Origin: JAFGJQ01 sp052034525
GTDB taxonomy: Bacteria; Planctomycetota; Phycisphaerae; UBA1845
Assembly: GCA_052034525.1 (NCBI GenBank)
Contig: JBPOIK010000117.1
Span: 1-64,000, forward strand
Direction of reading: 5' to 3'
Length of the DNA stretch: 64,000 nt
The notes below the pieces were generated by a model that made no database searches, was not told the DNA's origin, and saw nothing but the letters and a program-made list of their open reading frames with translations. A program made the position numbers and the translations under genes. Positions 18,933-28,022 of the stretch are shown here, in pieces. Numbering within the stretch: the first letter of the stretch is position 1; every line of letters starts with the position of its first letter.

Positions 18933-19880
18933 TCACAACCCGGCCACGGCCGCCACGTCCCGGATGAAATCCTTGCAGGCCTGTTCGACGCATTTGTCCC
19001 ATTCGGACGTGAACCGCTCGATGTACTTCATGTCCTCGTAGGCGTACAGGACGCTGCGCGAAGCGTTGATGATGGCGCCGGTCCCGTCCGATCGGAAGCA
19101 AGGCGCGATGTCCGCCGCCCCGCGACCCTGGGCTCCCCAGCCGGGCACCAGAAACAGGCTGCGCGGCATCAGTTCGCGCAACCGGATCGTCTCTTCGCGA
19201 TCGTGCGGTGCGACCACCGCGCCGATGCAACTATAGCCGCTCTCGCCCGTCAGCCCGTCATCGCCGGCCCATTCGTTCACCAGCGAGGCAACTCGTTCGG
19301 CCACCGTCTGTCCGCTTTCGATACGCAGACCCTGGACGTCCGCGGAGGTCTCGTTGCTGGTCCGCACCAGTGCGAACATACCCTTGCTCCGATCGGCCTT
19401 GCAGATGTCGACGAAGGGGCGAACGGCATCGAAACCGAAATAGGGATTCACCGTAACCGCGTCCGGCGCCACAATATCCTGGAGGTTCGCGAACGTCGGA
19501 TTCTCCAGGTGGGCCTGGGCGTAGGCGGTGCTGGAGTGTCCGATATCCGCGCGCTTCACGTCCCCGATGACGGTAAGGTTGTGCGCATCGGCCTCCTGCA
19601 CTAAGTCGTAGTAGGCTTCCACCCCGTCCCAGTAGTACCGCTCAAAGAAGGCGGAGTTGATCTTCACGGCCGGAACCAGCGGCGCCACGATCCGGATGAC
19701 CCGTCGGCAGAACTCCAGAATTCCGTCGATGGCGGACGTGGAGTCGCGGGCGTCGTTCATGGATTGGCGTTCGGCAATGTCGGCGGGCAGGCGGTCGTAG
19801 ACAGGGTCGATCCCGATGCAAACCGGGGCTTTTTTCGCGCGGATCGCGGCAATCAACTGGTCGGCAAAGTGCTCAGACAC
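18933..19880 (-). CDS. pyrF: Orotidine 5'-phosphate decarboxylase, type 2
   Basis: Last step of UMP synthesis: decarboxylates OMP. The 315-residue protein belongs to the longer type 2 group (as in mycobacteria), with CIGIDPVYDRLP at the N-terminus, KINSAFFERYY, the catalytic Asp-Lys-x-x-Asp in GDVKRADIG (Asp107, Lys109, Asp112), NPYFGFD and the phosphate-binding VPGWGAQG. The GTG start is marked by an AGGAGG ribosome-binding site 6 nt upstream. It has its own promoter, divergent from that of rho, and is followed by the lipoprotein nuclease gene after 110 nt. Confidence 0.95.
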   Translation of the reverse strand: MSEHFADQLIAAIRAKKAPVCIGIDPVYDRLPADIAERQSMNDARDSTSAIDGILEFCRRVIRIVAPLVPAVKINSAFFERYYWDGVEAYYDLVQEADAHNLTVIGDVKRADIGHSSTAYAQAHLENPTFANLQDIVAPDAVTVNPYFGFDAVRPFVDICKADRSKGMFALVRTSNETSADVQGLRIESGQTVAERVASLVNEWAGDDGLTGESGYSCIGAVVAPHDREETIRLRELMPRSLFLVPGWGAQGRGAADIAPCFRSDGTGAIINASRSVLYAYEDMKYIERFTSEWDKCVEQACKDFIRDVAAVAGL

Positions 19881-19949
19881 GCAACCTCCTTCCTGTGCTT
19901 CTGGGGCCGGCGGCCCGGTCCCATTGACCCGGGCAGGCGGATTCGCGAC

Positions 19950-19978
19950 ACTCTAGGTTAAGCGTGGGCCCGTGACAA
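19950..19978 (-). promoter_or_regulatory. Promoter of pyrF
   Basis: Minus-strand TTGTCA (19978-19973), 17-nt spacer, TAGAGT (19955-19950), about 65 nt before the GTG start codon. Confidence 0.55.
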
Positions 19979-19995
19979 GGGGGGAAAGGCGGCTC

Positions 19996-20023
19996 TTGCG
20001 TTGGCGGACGGGGTCGCTAGGAT
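19996..20023 (+). promoter_or_regulatory. Putative promoter of rho
   Basis: TTGCGT (19996-20001), 16-nt spacer, TAGGAT (20018-20023). It leaves a leader of about 150 nt, long enough for the autogenous control known for rho in other bacteria; no specific structure was recognised. Confidence 0.4.
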
Positions 20024-20183
20024 GGGTGAGGATGCGCCGCCGCGGGTCGGGCGTCCCGTTGCCAGTCCTGCCCTTCGGGGTTAACCCGCGATTCCTGCAC
20101 AATTTGGCGGGGTCTCGGACCGGGAGCCGGCTGCGGATTCCAGTCTGGGAAGGCGTCCTCTTCAAAACGAGAGAGCGAAGAAC

Positions 20184-21311
20184 ATGGCAGACTCCGTGTC
20201 GACAAGTCAGGACCAGATCCTGGGCACGTTCGAGCCCGACAGCAAGGGCGGCGGCTTCCTGCGGTCCGCCCAACGGAACTACGCAATCCATCCTTCCGAT
20301 CCGCGCGTGTCGCCCGAGCTGGTCAAGCGGTATCGCCTGATCGCCGGCGAGACGCTCATTGGTTCCGGTCGGAGGTCCAAAAAGTCGCGCACCAAGGAAT
20401 TGACGACGGTCACCTTGATCAACGGGCGGACGCCGGACGCCTTCGTCGAGCGGACGCCGTTTGCGGATCTGGTCGCCATCGATCCGGATCGCTCTGTGCG
20501 GTTCGAGATCCCCGGCGGCTCGCCGTCCATGCGCGTGGTCGATCTGATGACGCCGATCGGCTTCGGCCAGCGCGGCCTCATCTGCGCCCCGCCCCGCACG
20601 GGCAAGACCGTGCTGTTGCAGCAGATGGCGGCCGGCGTGGCCGCGAATCACCCGGACGTCTACATGATGGTGCTGCTGATCGACGAGCGGCCGGAAGAGG
20701 TGACGGAGATGCGCCGCACCGTTCGCGGCGAGGTGGTGGCCAGCTCGAACGACCTGGACGTGGCCAGCCACGTGCGAATCGCCCGGCTCATGATCGAGAA
20801 GGCCAAGCGACAGGTGGAATGCGGCGAAGACGTGTTCATTCTTCTCGATTCGTTGACGCGGCTGGGGCGGGCGTTCAACGCGGCCATCCGCAACAGCGGG
20901 CGGATCATGTCCGGCGGGCTGGACATTCGCGCGCTGGAGGAACCCAAGGCGATCTTCGGGGCCGCGCGGAACGTGGAAAACGGAGGCTCACTCACGATCA
21001 TCGCCTCCGCGCTGATCGATACGGGCAGCCGCATGGACGAAGTGATCTTCAACGAGTTCAAAGGCACGGGGAACATGGAAATCATGCTCTCCCGCGAGAT
21101 GGCCAACCAGCGCCTCTGGCCGGCCATAGACCTGAACCTCTCCGGCACACGCAAAGAAGAGCGATTGTTGACCCGGGATGCGCTGGAACTGTCCTATCGC
21201 ATCCGGCGCACCTTCGCGACGCGCTCCCCCATCAACGCCATGCAGGCCCTGCTCGAAGCACTCGGCAAACACCCGGACAACCGGGCGTTCGTCGCGGCCG
21301 AGGCACGCTGA
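20184..21311 (+). CDS. rho: Transcription termination factor Rho, short form
   Basis: RNA-dependent ATPase/translocase that ends transcription. The 375-residue protein starts almost directly with the RNA-binding cold-shock domain (GTFEPDSKGGGFLRS, YAIHPSDPRVSPELVKRYRL), so the N-terminal helical Rho_N domain of E. coli Rho (419 residues) is missing. The motor domain is complete: Walker A APPRTGKTVLL (Lys141), LIDERPEEVTEMRR, Walker B ILLDSLTRLGRAFN, and the Q-loop/R-loop region ALIDTGSRMDEVIFNEFKGTGN. The ATG is clear. Few intrinsic terminators are visible in this window, in line with reliance on Rho. Confidence 0.96.
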   Translation: MADSVSTSQDQILGTFEPDSKGGGFLRSAQRNYAIHPSDPRVSPELVKRYRLIAGETLIGSGRRSKKSRTKELTTVTLINGRTPDAFVERTPFADLVAIDPDRSVRFEIPGGSPSMRVVDLMTPIGFGQRGLICAPPRTGKTVLLQQMAAGVAANHPDVYMMVLLIDERPEEVTEMRRTVRGEVVASSNDLDVASHVRIARLMIEKAKRQVECGEDVFILLDSLTRLGRAFNAAIRNSGRIMSGGLDIRALEEPKAIFGAARNVENGGSLTIIASALIDTGSRMDEVIFNEFKGTGNMEIMLSREMANQRLWPAIDLNLSGTRKEERLLTRDALELSYRIRRTFATRSPINAMQALLEALGKHPDNRAFVAAEAR

Positions 21312-21413
21312 CCGGGCGTCCGTCCCCGCGCCGGCCAACGCCACTCACGGCGGCCTGTGCCCAGCCGATCGGAAGAACGTCCGCTCCGCGCCTGTCCAGA
21401 ACCCGCTCTGCCC

Positions 21414-21443
21414 TTTGACGGACGATCCGGAAGACTTGTAGGA
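21414..21443 (+). promoter_or_regulatory. Promoter of the class V aminotransferase gene
   Basis: TTGACG (21414-21419), 18-nt spacer, TAGGAT (21438-21443). Expected leader about 58 nt, with GGGAG before the ATG at 21508. Confidence 0.5.
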
Positions 21444-21507
21444 TTCCGACGATGCCGGTTCGGAGCGCTGCCCGCCGGCGTCAGTTGGCGCAGGGAGTTG
21501 TTTGCTC

Positions 21508-22731
21508 ATGGACTCGTTCCCGGCAGTCACGGCAGACTGGTCGTTCGTCACCGGCACACCGGACGAGTTCGGCCGAGCCGCCCGGCGGCACTGGTGGCTC
21601 GATCCGGACTGCATCTTCCTCAATCACGGTTCCTTCGGGGCCACGCCGCGTGACGTGCTGGCAGCCCAGCGCGAATGGCAGCTTCGCATGGAACGTCAGC
21701 CGCTCCGGTTCCTGGCCCAAACGCTTCCCGGCGCGCTTCGCGATGCGGCGGACGAACTGGCGGCGTCCATCGGCGCCAACGGCGCGGACCTGGTTTTCGT
21801 CGAAAACGCGACGGCGGGAGTCAACACCGTGCTCCGCTCGCTGGCCTGGAACGCCGACGATGAGATCGTCTTCACCAGCCACGGATACGGCGCCGTCAAC
21901 AAGGCCGTCCGATTCACCGCGCAACGCTGCGGCACCCGGCCGGTGGAAGCAGTGATTCCGTTTCCCATCGAGAGCGAGCGGCAGGTCGTCCTGGCCGTCG
22001 ACGCGGCCCTGTCCCCGCGGACGCGACTGGTCGTGCTGGACCATGTGACGTCATGCTCGGCCCTCGTTCTGCCCGTGGCGGAGCTGGTGGAGCGGTGTCA
22101 TGCCCGCGGCGTGCCCGTGCTCATCGACGGCGCGCACGCGCCCGGAATGCTGCCGCTGGATCTGGAAGCCCTGGGGGCGGACTACTACTCGGGAAACTGC
22201 CACAAGTGGCTCTGCGCTCCCAAGGGATGCGCGTTCCTCTGGGCCGCGCCCGAACGGCAGGCGGACCTGCACCCGCTGGTGATTTCCTGGGGCTGGCCGG
22301 AAGGTTTCCAGGCCGAGTTCGCCTGGACCGGAACGCGCGATCCGAGTTCCTGGCTGGCCATCCCGGCGGCCCTTGCATTCCTGCGACGCATTCCGTGGAC
22401 CCACCGCTGGGACCACAACAACCGCCTAGCCGGCTGGGCCGCGCGGCTGCTCGAAGAGGCGTGGGGCGTCGCGCCGTCGGCCCCCGCATCGATGCGTGCG
22501 AGCATGGCCACGGTGGCGGTTCCCGGCCACTGGCCCGCCTCGAAAGCCCTGGCCGACAGACTGCACGACGATCTGCTCCAGCGGTTCGCCATCGAAGTGC
22601 CGGTGATGGATTTCGCCGGCCGGCTCTGGATTCGTGTCTCCGCCCAGGTGTACAACGAGCCTTGGGAGTATGAGCGGTTGGCGGAGGCGGTGTGCCGCAT
22701 CCTTGGCCATGACCCCGGCCACGGAGGCTGA
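21508..22731 (+). CDS. PLP-dependent class V aminotransferase (isopenicillin N epimerase-like)
   Basis: A 407-residue fold-type I PLP enzyme. The N-terminal FLNHGSFGATP is typical of the CefD/isopenicillin N epimerase-like group. The cofactor is bound by FVENATAGVNT, the aspartate in VLIDGAHAPG (Asp208) and the Schiff-base lysine in YSGNCHKWLCAPKG (Lys233). No cysteine-desulfurase loop is evident. In planctomycetes such genes are not linked to antibiotic synthesis, and the real substrate is unknown. The ATG with GGGAG upstream is used; a TTG two codons earlier is possible. The next gene starts 2 nt after its stop, so both are likely co-transcribed. Confidence 0.9.
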   Translation: MDSFPAVTADWSFVTGTPDEFGRAARRHWWLDPDCIFLNHGSFGATPRDVLAAQREWQLRMERQPLRFLAQTLPGALRDAADELAASIGANGADLVFVENATAGVNTVLRSLAWNADDEIVFTSHGYGAVNKAVRFTAQRCGTRPVEAVIPFPIESERQVVLAVDAALSPRTRLVVLDHVTSCSALVLPVAELVERCHARGVPVLIDGAHAPGMLPLDLEALGADYYSGNCHKWLCAPKGCAFLWAAPERQADLHPLVISWGWPEGFQAEFAWTGTRDPSSWLAIPAALAFLRRIPWTHRWDHNNRLAGWAARLLEEAWGVAPSAPASMRASMATVAVPGHWPASKALADRLHDDLLQRFAIEVPVMDFAGRLWIRVSAQVYNEPWEYERLAEAVCRILGHDPGHGG

Positions 22732-22733
22732 AA

Positions 22734-23771
22734 ATGACTATACTCCTGGCGGTTCTTTGCGGTTTGCTGCGGACCGGTGCGGCGGAGAATTCCATGTCGA
22801 ACGAGCGGATGAAGCCGGGCGATTATGCGCTGACTGTGGTCAGCCGCGCGGACGGCTCGGCGCAACCGTATCGGTTCTTCGTGCCCAGGGCGGCCCGGGA
22901 GGGCAGGCCGCTGCCCCTGCTGGTCGTCCTGCACGGCAAGGGCGTGGATCACAACGCCTGGTTCGATCTTACTCCCGTCAAGGAAGTGGCCGACCGTTAC
23001 GGCTATCTGGTCGCCGCGCCCAACGGCCGGGGCGATCGCTACTATGACGGCCCGGGCGAACAGGACGTGCTCGACGTGATCGACGACGTGGCGGGCCGCT
23101 GCCCCATCGACGCGGATCGCGTGTACCTCACCGGCCATTCCATGGGCGGCTGGGGCACCTGGCATCTGGGGTTGCGGCACCCGGACCGGTTCGCCGCCAT
23201 TGCTCCCCTGTCCGGCCTGGCCCCGCCGCCGGATCGGCTGCCCAACGCCCGGCACCTCGCAGCGTTCATCATTCACGATACGGATGATGAGGTGGTTGCG
23301 GTCTCTCAATCGCGCGGGCCGGCCGCTCGACTGTCGGAGCTGGGCATTTCGTTCCAGTATCGGGAGGAGAGCGGTTTCGGCCACCGAAGCGCACTGATCG
23401 GAGCGAACCTGCCGCGGATGCTGGAGTGGTTCAACGCCCACCCCCGGGTGCACAGACCGGATCGCGTAACGTTCGTGGCAGCGCCGGGAGATCCGTTGGG
23501 AGCGTACTGGATCACCTCGATGACGCCCGCTGACCAACAGGCCCCCGGCTCGGTGGACGCTCGCTTGCACGCCGACGGCCGATTGAATGTGAATGTCGAG
23601 TCCGTCCGCCGACTGGAGATCGATCTGGACGGGCTGCCGACGGCGGCGCCGCCGCGACTGGAGATCCTCGTCAACGGACGGTCCGTGACGCGCATCGACC
23701 GTCGGGGTCGCGTGGTTCTCCAGCCGACTGACGCCGCGTCCTGGGAGTGTGTCGCACCCTCAGGCGGATAG
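22734..23771 (+). CDS. Secreted alpha/beta hydrolase (PHB-depolymerase/feruloyl-esterase-like)
   Basis: A 345-residue esterase-type hydrolase. A signal peptide-like N-terminus (about residues 1-17) suggests export. The hydrolase core shows VVLHGKGVDHNAWF, the nucleophile GHSMGGWG (Ser136), an acidic pair in IIHDTDDEVV (Asp184 or Asp185) and His217 in GFGHRS. After about residue 235 there is a C-terminal beta-rich extension of some 110 residues with no recognised function. This plan fits the predicted peptidase/esterase group often annotated as phospholipase/carboxylesterase. It begins 2 nt after the aminotransferase stop. Confidence 0.87.
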   Translation: MTILLAVLCGLLRTGAAENSMSNERMKPGDYALTVVSRADGSAQPYRFFVPRAAREGRPLPLLVVLHGKGVDHNAWFDLTPVKEVADRYGYLVAAPNGRGDRYYDGPGEQDVLDVIDDVAGRCPIDADRVYLTGHSMGGWGTWHLGLRHPDRFAAIAPLSGLAPPPDRLPNARHLAAFIIHDTDDEVVAVSQSRGPAARLSELGISFQYREESGFGHRSALIGANLPRMLEWFNAHPRVHRPDRVTFVAAPGDPLGAYWITSMTPADQQAPGSVDARLHADGRLNVNVESVRRLEIDLDGLPTAAPPRLEILVNGRSVTRIDRRGRVVLQPTDAASWECVAPSGG

Positions 23772-23790
23772 TCACACGACGTTCGCCCCG

Positions 23791-24375
23791 TCAGGCGGGC
23801 AGGATCAGCGGAGGAATCTCGGCGAACGACCGCACCGTATGATCGGCCAGGTCGGCCCACGTCGGAGTGTCTTGCCGGTCGCCCAGCATGAGTATCGTCC
23901 GGCAACCGGCATCGCGACCGGATTCCAGATCAAATCGATGGTCGCCGATCATCCAACTGGCATCAGGATCGGCTCGTAACCCCCGGCATAGTTCCAACAC
24001 CGGCAGCGGGGACGGCTTGACGGCCCCATCTTCCCGGCAGCGGATCGCATCCACAACGATGCCGTGTTTGGCCAGCACAAAGGTGGTCCACTTGCGCGTG
24101 TTGCGAGTCAGGATCGCGACCGGGCAGCCGCGGCCGCGCAGATGCTCGATGGCCTCGCGGGCCCCGTCGTGCGTCGTGGACTGCTCGGCGGCCGCCTGCT
24201 CATGTCGGTCCAGGACCGCCTCCGCCGCGGCCCTGGCATGGCCATCCAGCACACCCATCGCCTCCAGGATCGGCAGCCCGTCGGGCAGTCCCATCTCCCG
24301 GCGAATGGCGTCGAAGTCGAGGAACGGACGGGTGATCGTTCCGTCGAGATCAAAGATAACCGCGATCCGGCTCAT
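23791..24375 (-). CDS. HAD-superfamily phosphatase
   Basis: A 194-residue HAD hydrolase, subfamily IA. Motif I is FDLDGTITRP (Asp9 nucleophile, Asp11), motif II ILTRNT, motif III lysine GAVKPSP and motif IV GDHRFDLESGRDAGC. The helical cap lies between about residues 17 and 85. It resembles phosphoglycolate phosphatase and related enzymes, but the substrate cannot be assigned. A TAAAGT box 8 nt upstream of the ATG suggests a leaderless mRNA. It is divergent from comEC, with which it shares a 72-nt promoter region. Confidence 0.88.
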   Translation of the reverse strand: MSRIAVIFDLDGTITRPFLDFDAIRREMGLPDGLPILEAMGVLDGHARAAAEAVLDRHEQAAAEQSTTHDGAREAIEHLRGRGCPVAILTRNTRKWTTFVLAKHGIVVDAIRCREDGAVKPSPLPVLELCRGLRADPDASWMIGDHRFDLESGRDAGCRTILMLGDRQDTPTWADLADHTVRSFAEIPPLILPA

Positions 24376-24407
24376 GCAATGCCACTTTATCTGAGCATCC
24401 AGGTCCG

Positions 24408-24437
24408 TTGACGCACCACGCATATCCGCGGTATACG
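24408..24437 (+). promoter_or_regulatory. Promoter of comEC
   Basis: TTGACG (24408-24413), 18-nt spacer, TATACG (24432-24437), then 10 nt to the GTG at 24448. Transcription would begin within a few nucleotides of the start codon. The divergent HAD gene has its -10 at 24389-24384. Confidence 0.55.
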
Positions 24438-24447
24438 ACATCCGCAA

Positions 24448-27400
24448 GTGACTGACAGCACCGGACTGCGCCGCCCGCTCAACTCGTGCAGTCTGGACAG
24501 GGCGAAGACAGCTATGGGATACGATCGCGCCATCCCGTTGTATGACACGCCCGTGATCGCCCGAGCCCCCCTGATTCCCGCGGCCGTCGGCCTTGCCATC
24601 GGGATTGCCGCGGATGCCTGGCTTGCCCTGCCCGTCTGGGTATATGGCCTGCCGTTGCTGCCCGCCCTGGCGATGGCTGTGCGCGGATTCAGGCGTTCCG
24701 CACGCTGGCACGTGGTATGTGTGTTGCTGGCTTGCAGTCTGGGCGGGCTGACACACCATCGGTCGTTCCGCCGGTTGCCGGCGCATCACATCTACCATTT
24801 CACGCAAGAGGCTCCAGTCATCGCCCGCATTGGCGGCACCGTCCTGACCGAGCCGCGCAACTACCAGCGGGCGGCGCCTCTCTTCGAACGGTGGACGGCC
24901 GAGTCGTGGCGGTCGTCGTTCTTCATCGAGGCGCAAGACGTCGACACACTCCGGGGGTTCTGGCCGGCTTGCGGAGTGGTGCGCGTAACGGTCAAGGAAC
25001 CGGTACACGAAATCCGGGTCGGGCAGCGCGTCGAATTGTTCGGCCAGCTCTACCGCCCCGGGCCGCCGGACAACCCAGGCCAGTTCGACTGGGCCCTGCG
25101 CGATCGTCGCGAAGGGGTGTGGGTCGGCCTGTCGTGCAGCCGGCACCAATGCGTGCGGGAGCGGGCGCATCGGCGGCCGGACCGGCTGCATTCCGCGTGG
25201 GCCGGCGTGCGCACTCACGTGCGCGGGCTGCTTCTGGGCGATATGCTTCATCACCCGGGTCGGGAATCTTCGCTGCTTGATGCCCTGGTGCTGGGTCGTC
25301 GGGGCGATATCGATCGTGATCTGAACGAGGCATTCCTGCGCAGCGGCTGTTCCCACTTCCTGGCGGTCAGCGGCATGCACGTGTGCATGTTGGGCGGATT
25401 CGTCTGGCTGCTCGGGCGGTTGGCCGGGCTGGGTTTGCGGTCTGCGGCCGTGCTGGTGATCGCCGTGACTCTGGCCTACGCGGCTCTCGTAGAACCGCGT
25501 CCACCGGTGCTCCGGGCCGCCGTCATGACCGTCGCTTACTGCGGTGCGATTCTCTCCGATCGCCGCCGGCAAACGGTCAACGCCCTGGCATTGGCCGCGG
25601 TGATCCTTCTAGCCTGGCGGCCGGCTTCGCTGTTTGATCCCGGCTTCCAGCTTTCTTTCGTCGCCGTGCTGGGCCTCATCTGTCTGTTCCGTCCGCTGCA
25701 TCGGGCTCTGATGAGCCTCTTGCACCGCGTTTTTCCGCCGCCGACCGACCCGCTGGACCGCTTGCTGCAACCGCCTCCTTCGCGGATGCGGATCGCCGTA
25801 CGGCAAGCCGGCCATCGAGCGTCGCAGGCACTGGCCGTCACGCTGGCCGCATGGCTGGCCGGGCTGCCTCTGGCGCTGTTGTATTTTCAGCGTCTCTCGC
25901 TCTGGGGCTGGTTGAGCACGTTGCTGGTGGGACCGGTTGTTCTGGTCGTGATGGTTGCGTCATTCCTGAAGGTATTGCTGGGGCTGCTGCTGCCCGGGCT
26001 GGCCGGACCGCTGACGCCAATGGTGGAGTGGCCGGCGACGGTCTTGAGTCACTGGGTAGGCGTCCTGAGCCGCCTGCCCGGCGCGAGCCTCGTTGCGCCG
26101 GCGCCGCCGATTCCCGTGCTGATCGGCTATTACGCGCTGCTGGCCCTGTGGGTCATCGCCGCTCGCCGCCCCGCATGGTACGGGCGCCTCCTTCGAGCGG
26201 CCGACGCCGTGTGGGAACGCCGGACATCCATTCCCGAGCGAATGGTCCCGTCGGACGTCACCACCATAACCGTCATGCCCGTCGGCGCGGGCAGCATCGC
26301 CGTCATCGAGCTGCCCGGAGGTGCGGTGCTGCTTTTTGATGCGTCGGGTCCGGCCTACGACCCCCGCGGCCTGGGCGTTCTGACGGCTCTGCTGCACCGC
26401 AAGGGCATCCGACACGTCAACGTGCTGATCGTCTCGCATCCGCGTCGCGATGCCCGGCAGTTCGCGCCGGATTGTCTGGACGCTATGAACGTCGGCGGCG
26501 TGTGGCTCACGCCGTGGATGGAACGGCAGGCCGCTCGCGATGACAGCGGCACCGAATGGGTCCGGCGACTCAAGCAGCGCGGATATCCGGTGCACGTCGT
26601 ATCCTTGGAGTCTCCCGGCGTGGATCTTGGCGATACGCGGCTGGACTTCCTCTGGCCGCCCTCCAATCCGCCGTTTGTACCGGGCGTGGCGAACGCCTCG
26701 CTCGTGCTGCGCGTCGTCCATCGGGATCGGGCCGTACTGCTCTGCGGTGATATTCATGAGGATGCGCAGGAGTGGCTCGCCCACCAGGTCGACGTCCGGG
26801 CCGACGTGGCTGTGCTGCCGCACTTTCGCACCCTGACGTCGGCCACGCCGCGCCTGCTGGCAGAGGCCGAAATCACGGATCTGGTCTGCCCGCGTCCAGA
26901 GGCCCCCGACGAGTCCGATTCCATAAGTGAACCGCCGCCGCATCATCGGGTCCATTCGCCCGATGTCCACACGGGCGTCGAGGTGTCCCTGGACGGCGCC
27001 GCGCCTCGCGTGCGCCCGACGGACCTTCCGCCGCCGGCCAAATCGAACCGAATCGAGGCCGTTCCGTTTGCCGTGGTGGCGACGGCCCTGTTGGTGAGTC
27101 TCGTTGTCTGGCTCTGGCCGGCCGGCCGCCGGGACGCACTGACGCTGACCGTACTGGCCGTCGGCCGCGGCACTTCCAGCGTGCTGGAACTTCCGAACGG
27201 ACGGACCTGGCTTTACGACGTGGGCGCCGGCGGGTCTTACGATCCGGGTCGCTCGGTGATCGTGCCCTGCCTGCGGCACCGCAGAACGCGCTCGGTGGAC
27301 GGCGTGTTTCTCTCGCACCCAAACCTGGATCATTTCAACGGGCTGCTCAGCGTGGCAGACCAGGTTCCCGTGCACGGCGTCCATGTGTCCCCTTGTTTTG

Positions 27401-27933
27401 AGTCGTTCTGCCGGCCGGGAACACCCGGCGGAGTTCTGCTGGCGGAGATGGTCCGCCGAAAGCTCGGCCTGACGACCGTCAGTGCGGACGACCCGCCGAT
27501 GCGATTCGACGATGTGACCGTTGAAGTGCTGTGGCCGCCGTGCGTGCCGCCGTTCACGGTGGACGCGAACGACTCGTCGCTGGTGCTGCGTGTGCGTTAC
27601 GCCGGCCGATCGATCCTGCTGACCGGCGACGTGGAATACGCCGCACAGCAATGGCTCCTGGACCATGCGGACCTCCGCGCGGACGTGCTGCTGCTTCCCC
27701 ACCACGGCGCCGTCTGCTCCAACACCGGCGCGTTCATCCAGGCCGTCAATCCGAGCGTGGTGATCCGTTCGTCGTTCGAACGCCGCGACCGGACATCCGA
27801 AGAGCTGCTGCGTCTGTTGTCCGACCGCGCCTGCTACAGCACCGCCGACCACGGCGCCGTCATCGTCCGCATCACGCCCGCCGATCTGGCCGTCAGCGTC
27901 CAGCGGCAACCGCGCCCTGGCCCGCCCCGATAG
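24448..27933 (+). CDS. comEC: ComEC/Rec2 DNA-uptake channel with two metallo-beta-lactamase-like domains
   Basis: Inner-membrane channel for single-stranded DNA in natural transformation. The 1161-residue product is far longer than usual ComEC (about 750-850). Order: N-terminal helices with a soluble DUF4131/OB-like part (about 30-230); the competence domain with LAVSGMHVCMLGG near residue 300 and many helices to about 590; a first metallo-beta-lactamase-like domain (about 603-805); a single membrane helix (872-890); and a second such domain (about 896-1150). Only the second keeps the metal motifs HPNLDH (His957, Asp961, His962), GDV (Asp1061) and LPHHG (His1085, His1086). The first has HPRRDA, GDI and LPHF. 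GTG is chosen for its adjacent promoter; ATG 24514 is the alternative. Confidence 0.92.
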   Translation: MTDSTGLRRPLNSCSLDRAKTAMGYDRAIPLYDTPVIARAPLIPAAVGLAIGIAADAWLALPVWVYGLPLLPALAMAVRGFRRSARWHVVCVLLACSLGGLTHHRSFRRLPAHHIYHFTQEAPVIARIGGTVLTEPRNYQRAAPLFERWTAESWRSSFFIEAQDVDTLRGFWPACGVVRVTVKEPVHEIRVGQRVELFGQLYRPGPPDNPGQFDWALRDRREGVWVGLSCSRHQCVRERAHRRPDRLHSAWAGVRTHVRGLLLGDMLHHPGRESSLLDALVLGRRGDIDRDLNEAFLRSGCSHFLAVSGMHVCMLGGFVWLLGRLAGLGLRSAAVLVIAVTLAYAALVEPRPPVLRAAVMTVAYCGAILSDRRRQTVNALALAAVILLAWRPASLFDPGFQLSFVAVLGLICLFRPLHRALMSLLHRVFPPPTDPLDRLLQPPPSRMRIAVRQAGHRASQALAVTLAAWLAGLPLALLYFQRLSLWGWLSTLLVGPVVLVVMVASFLKVLLGLLLPGLAGPLTPMVEWPATVLSHWVGVLSRLPGASLVAPAPPIPVLIGYYALLALWVIAARRPAWYGRLLRAADAVWERRTSIPERMVPSDVTTITVMPVGAGSIAVIELPGGAVLLFDASGPAYDPRGLGVLTALLHRKGIRHVNVLIVSHPRRDARQFAPDCLDAMNVGGVWLTPWMERQAARDDSGTEWVRRLKQRGYPVHVVSLESPGVDLGDTRLDFLWPPSNPPFVPGVANASLVLRVVHRDRAVLLCGDIHEDAQEWLAHQVDVRADVAVLPHFRTLTSATPRLLAEAEITDLVCPRPEAPDESDSISEPPPHHRVHSPDVHTGVEVSLDGAAPRVRPTDLPPPAKSNRIEAVPFAVVATALLVSLVVWLWPAGRRDALTLTVLAVGRGTSSVLELPNGRTWLYDVGAGGSYDPGRSVIVPCLRHRRTRSVDGVFLSHPNLDHFNGLLSVADQVPVHGVHVSPCFESFCRPGTPGGVLLAEMVRRKLGLTTVSADDPPMRFDDVTVEVLWPPCVPPFTVDANDSSLVLRVRYAGRSILLTGDVEYAAQQWLLDHADLRADVLLLPHHGAVCSNTGAFIQAVNPSVVIRSSFERRDRTSEELLRLLSDRACYSTADHGAVIVRITPADLAVSVQRQPRPGPPR

Positions 27934-27958
27934 CCGCGTCCCGGCGGCCCATCGCCCC

Positions 27959-27987
27959 TTGCCGCGCACCGGCGCGTCGGCTATGGT
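27959..27987 (+). promoter_or_regulatory. Promoter of the DUF1015 operon
   Basis: TTGCCG (27959-27964), 17-nt spacer, TATGGT (27982-27987), followed by CGGAGG before the ATG at 28023. Confidence 0.5.
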
Positions 27988-28022
27988 TGCGAATTCTGGA
28001 CGCTTCAACGGAGGTTCACCCT

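Noticed and set aside
24376..25572. N-terminal extension of the HAD phosphatase frame by almost 400 codons
   Set aside because: The extension lies antisense within comEC and lacks any family pattern; the phosphatase begins at 24375 with its own -10 box.
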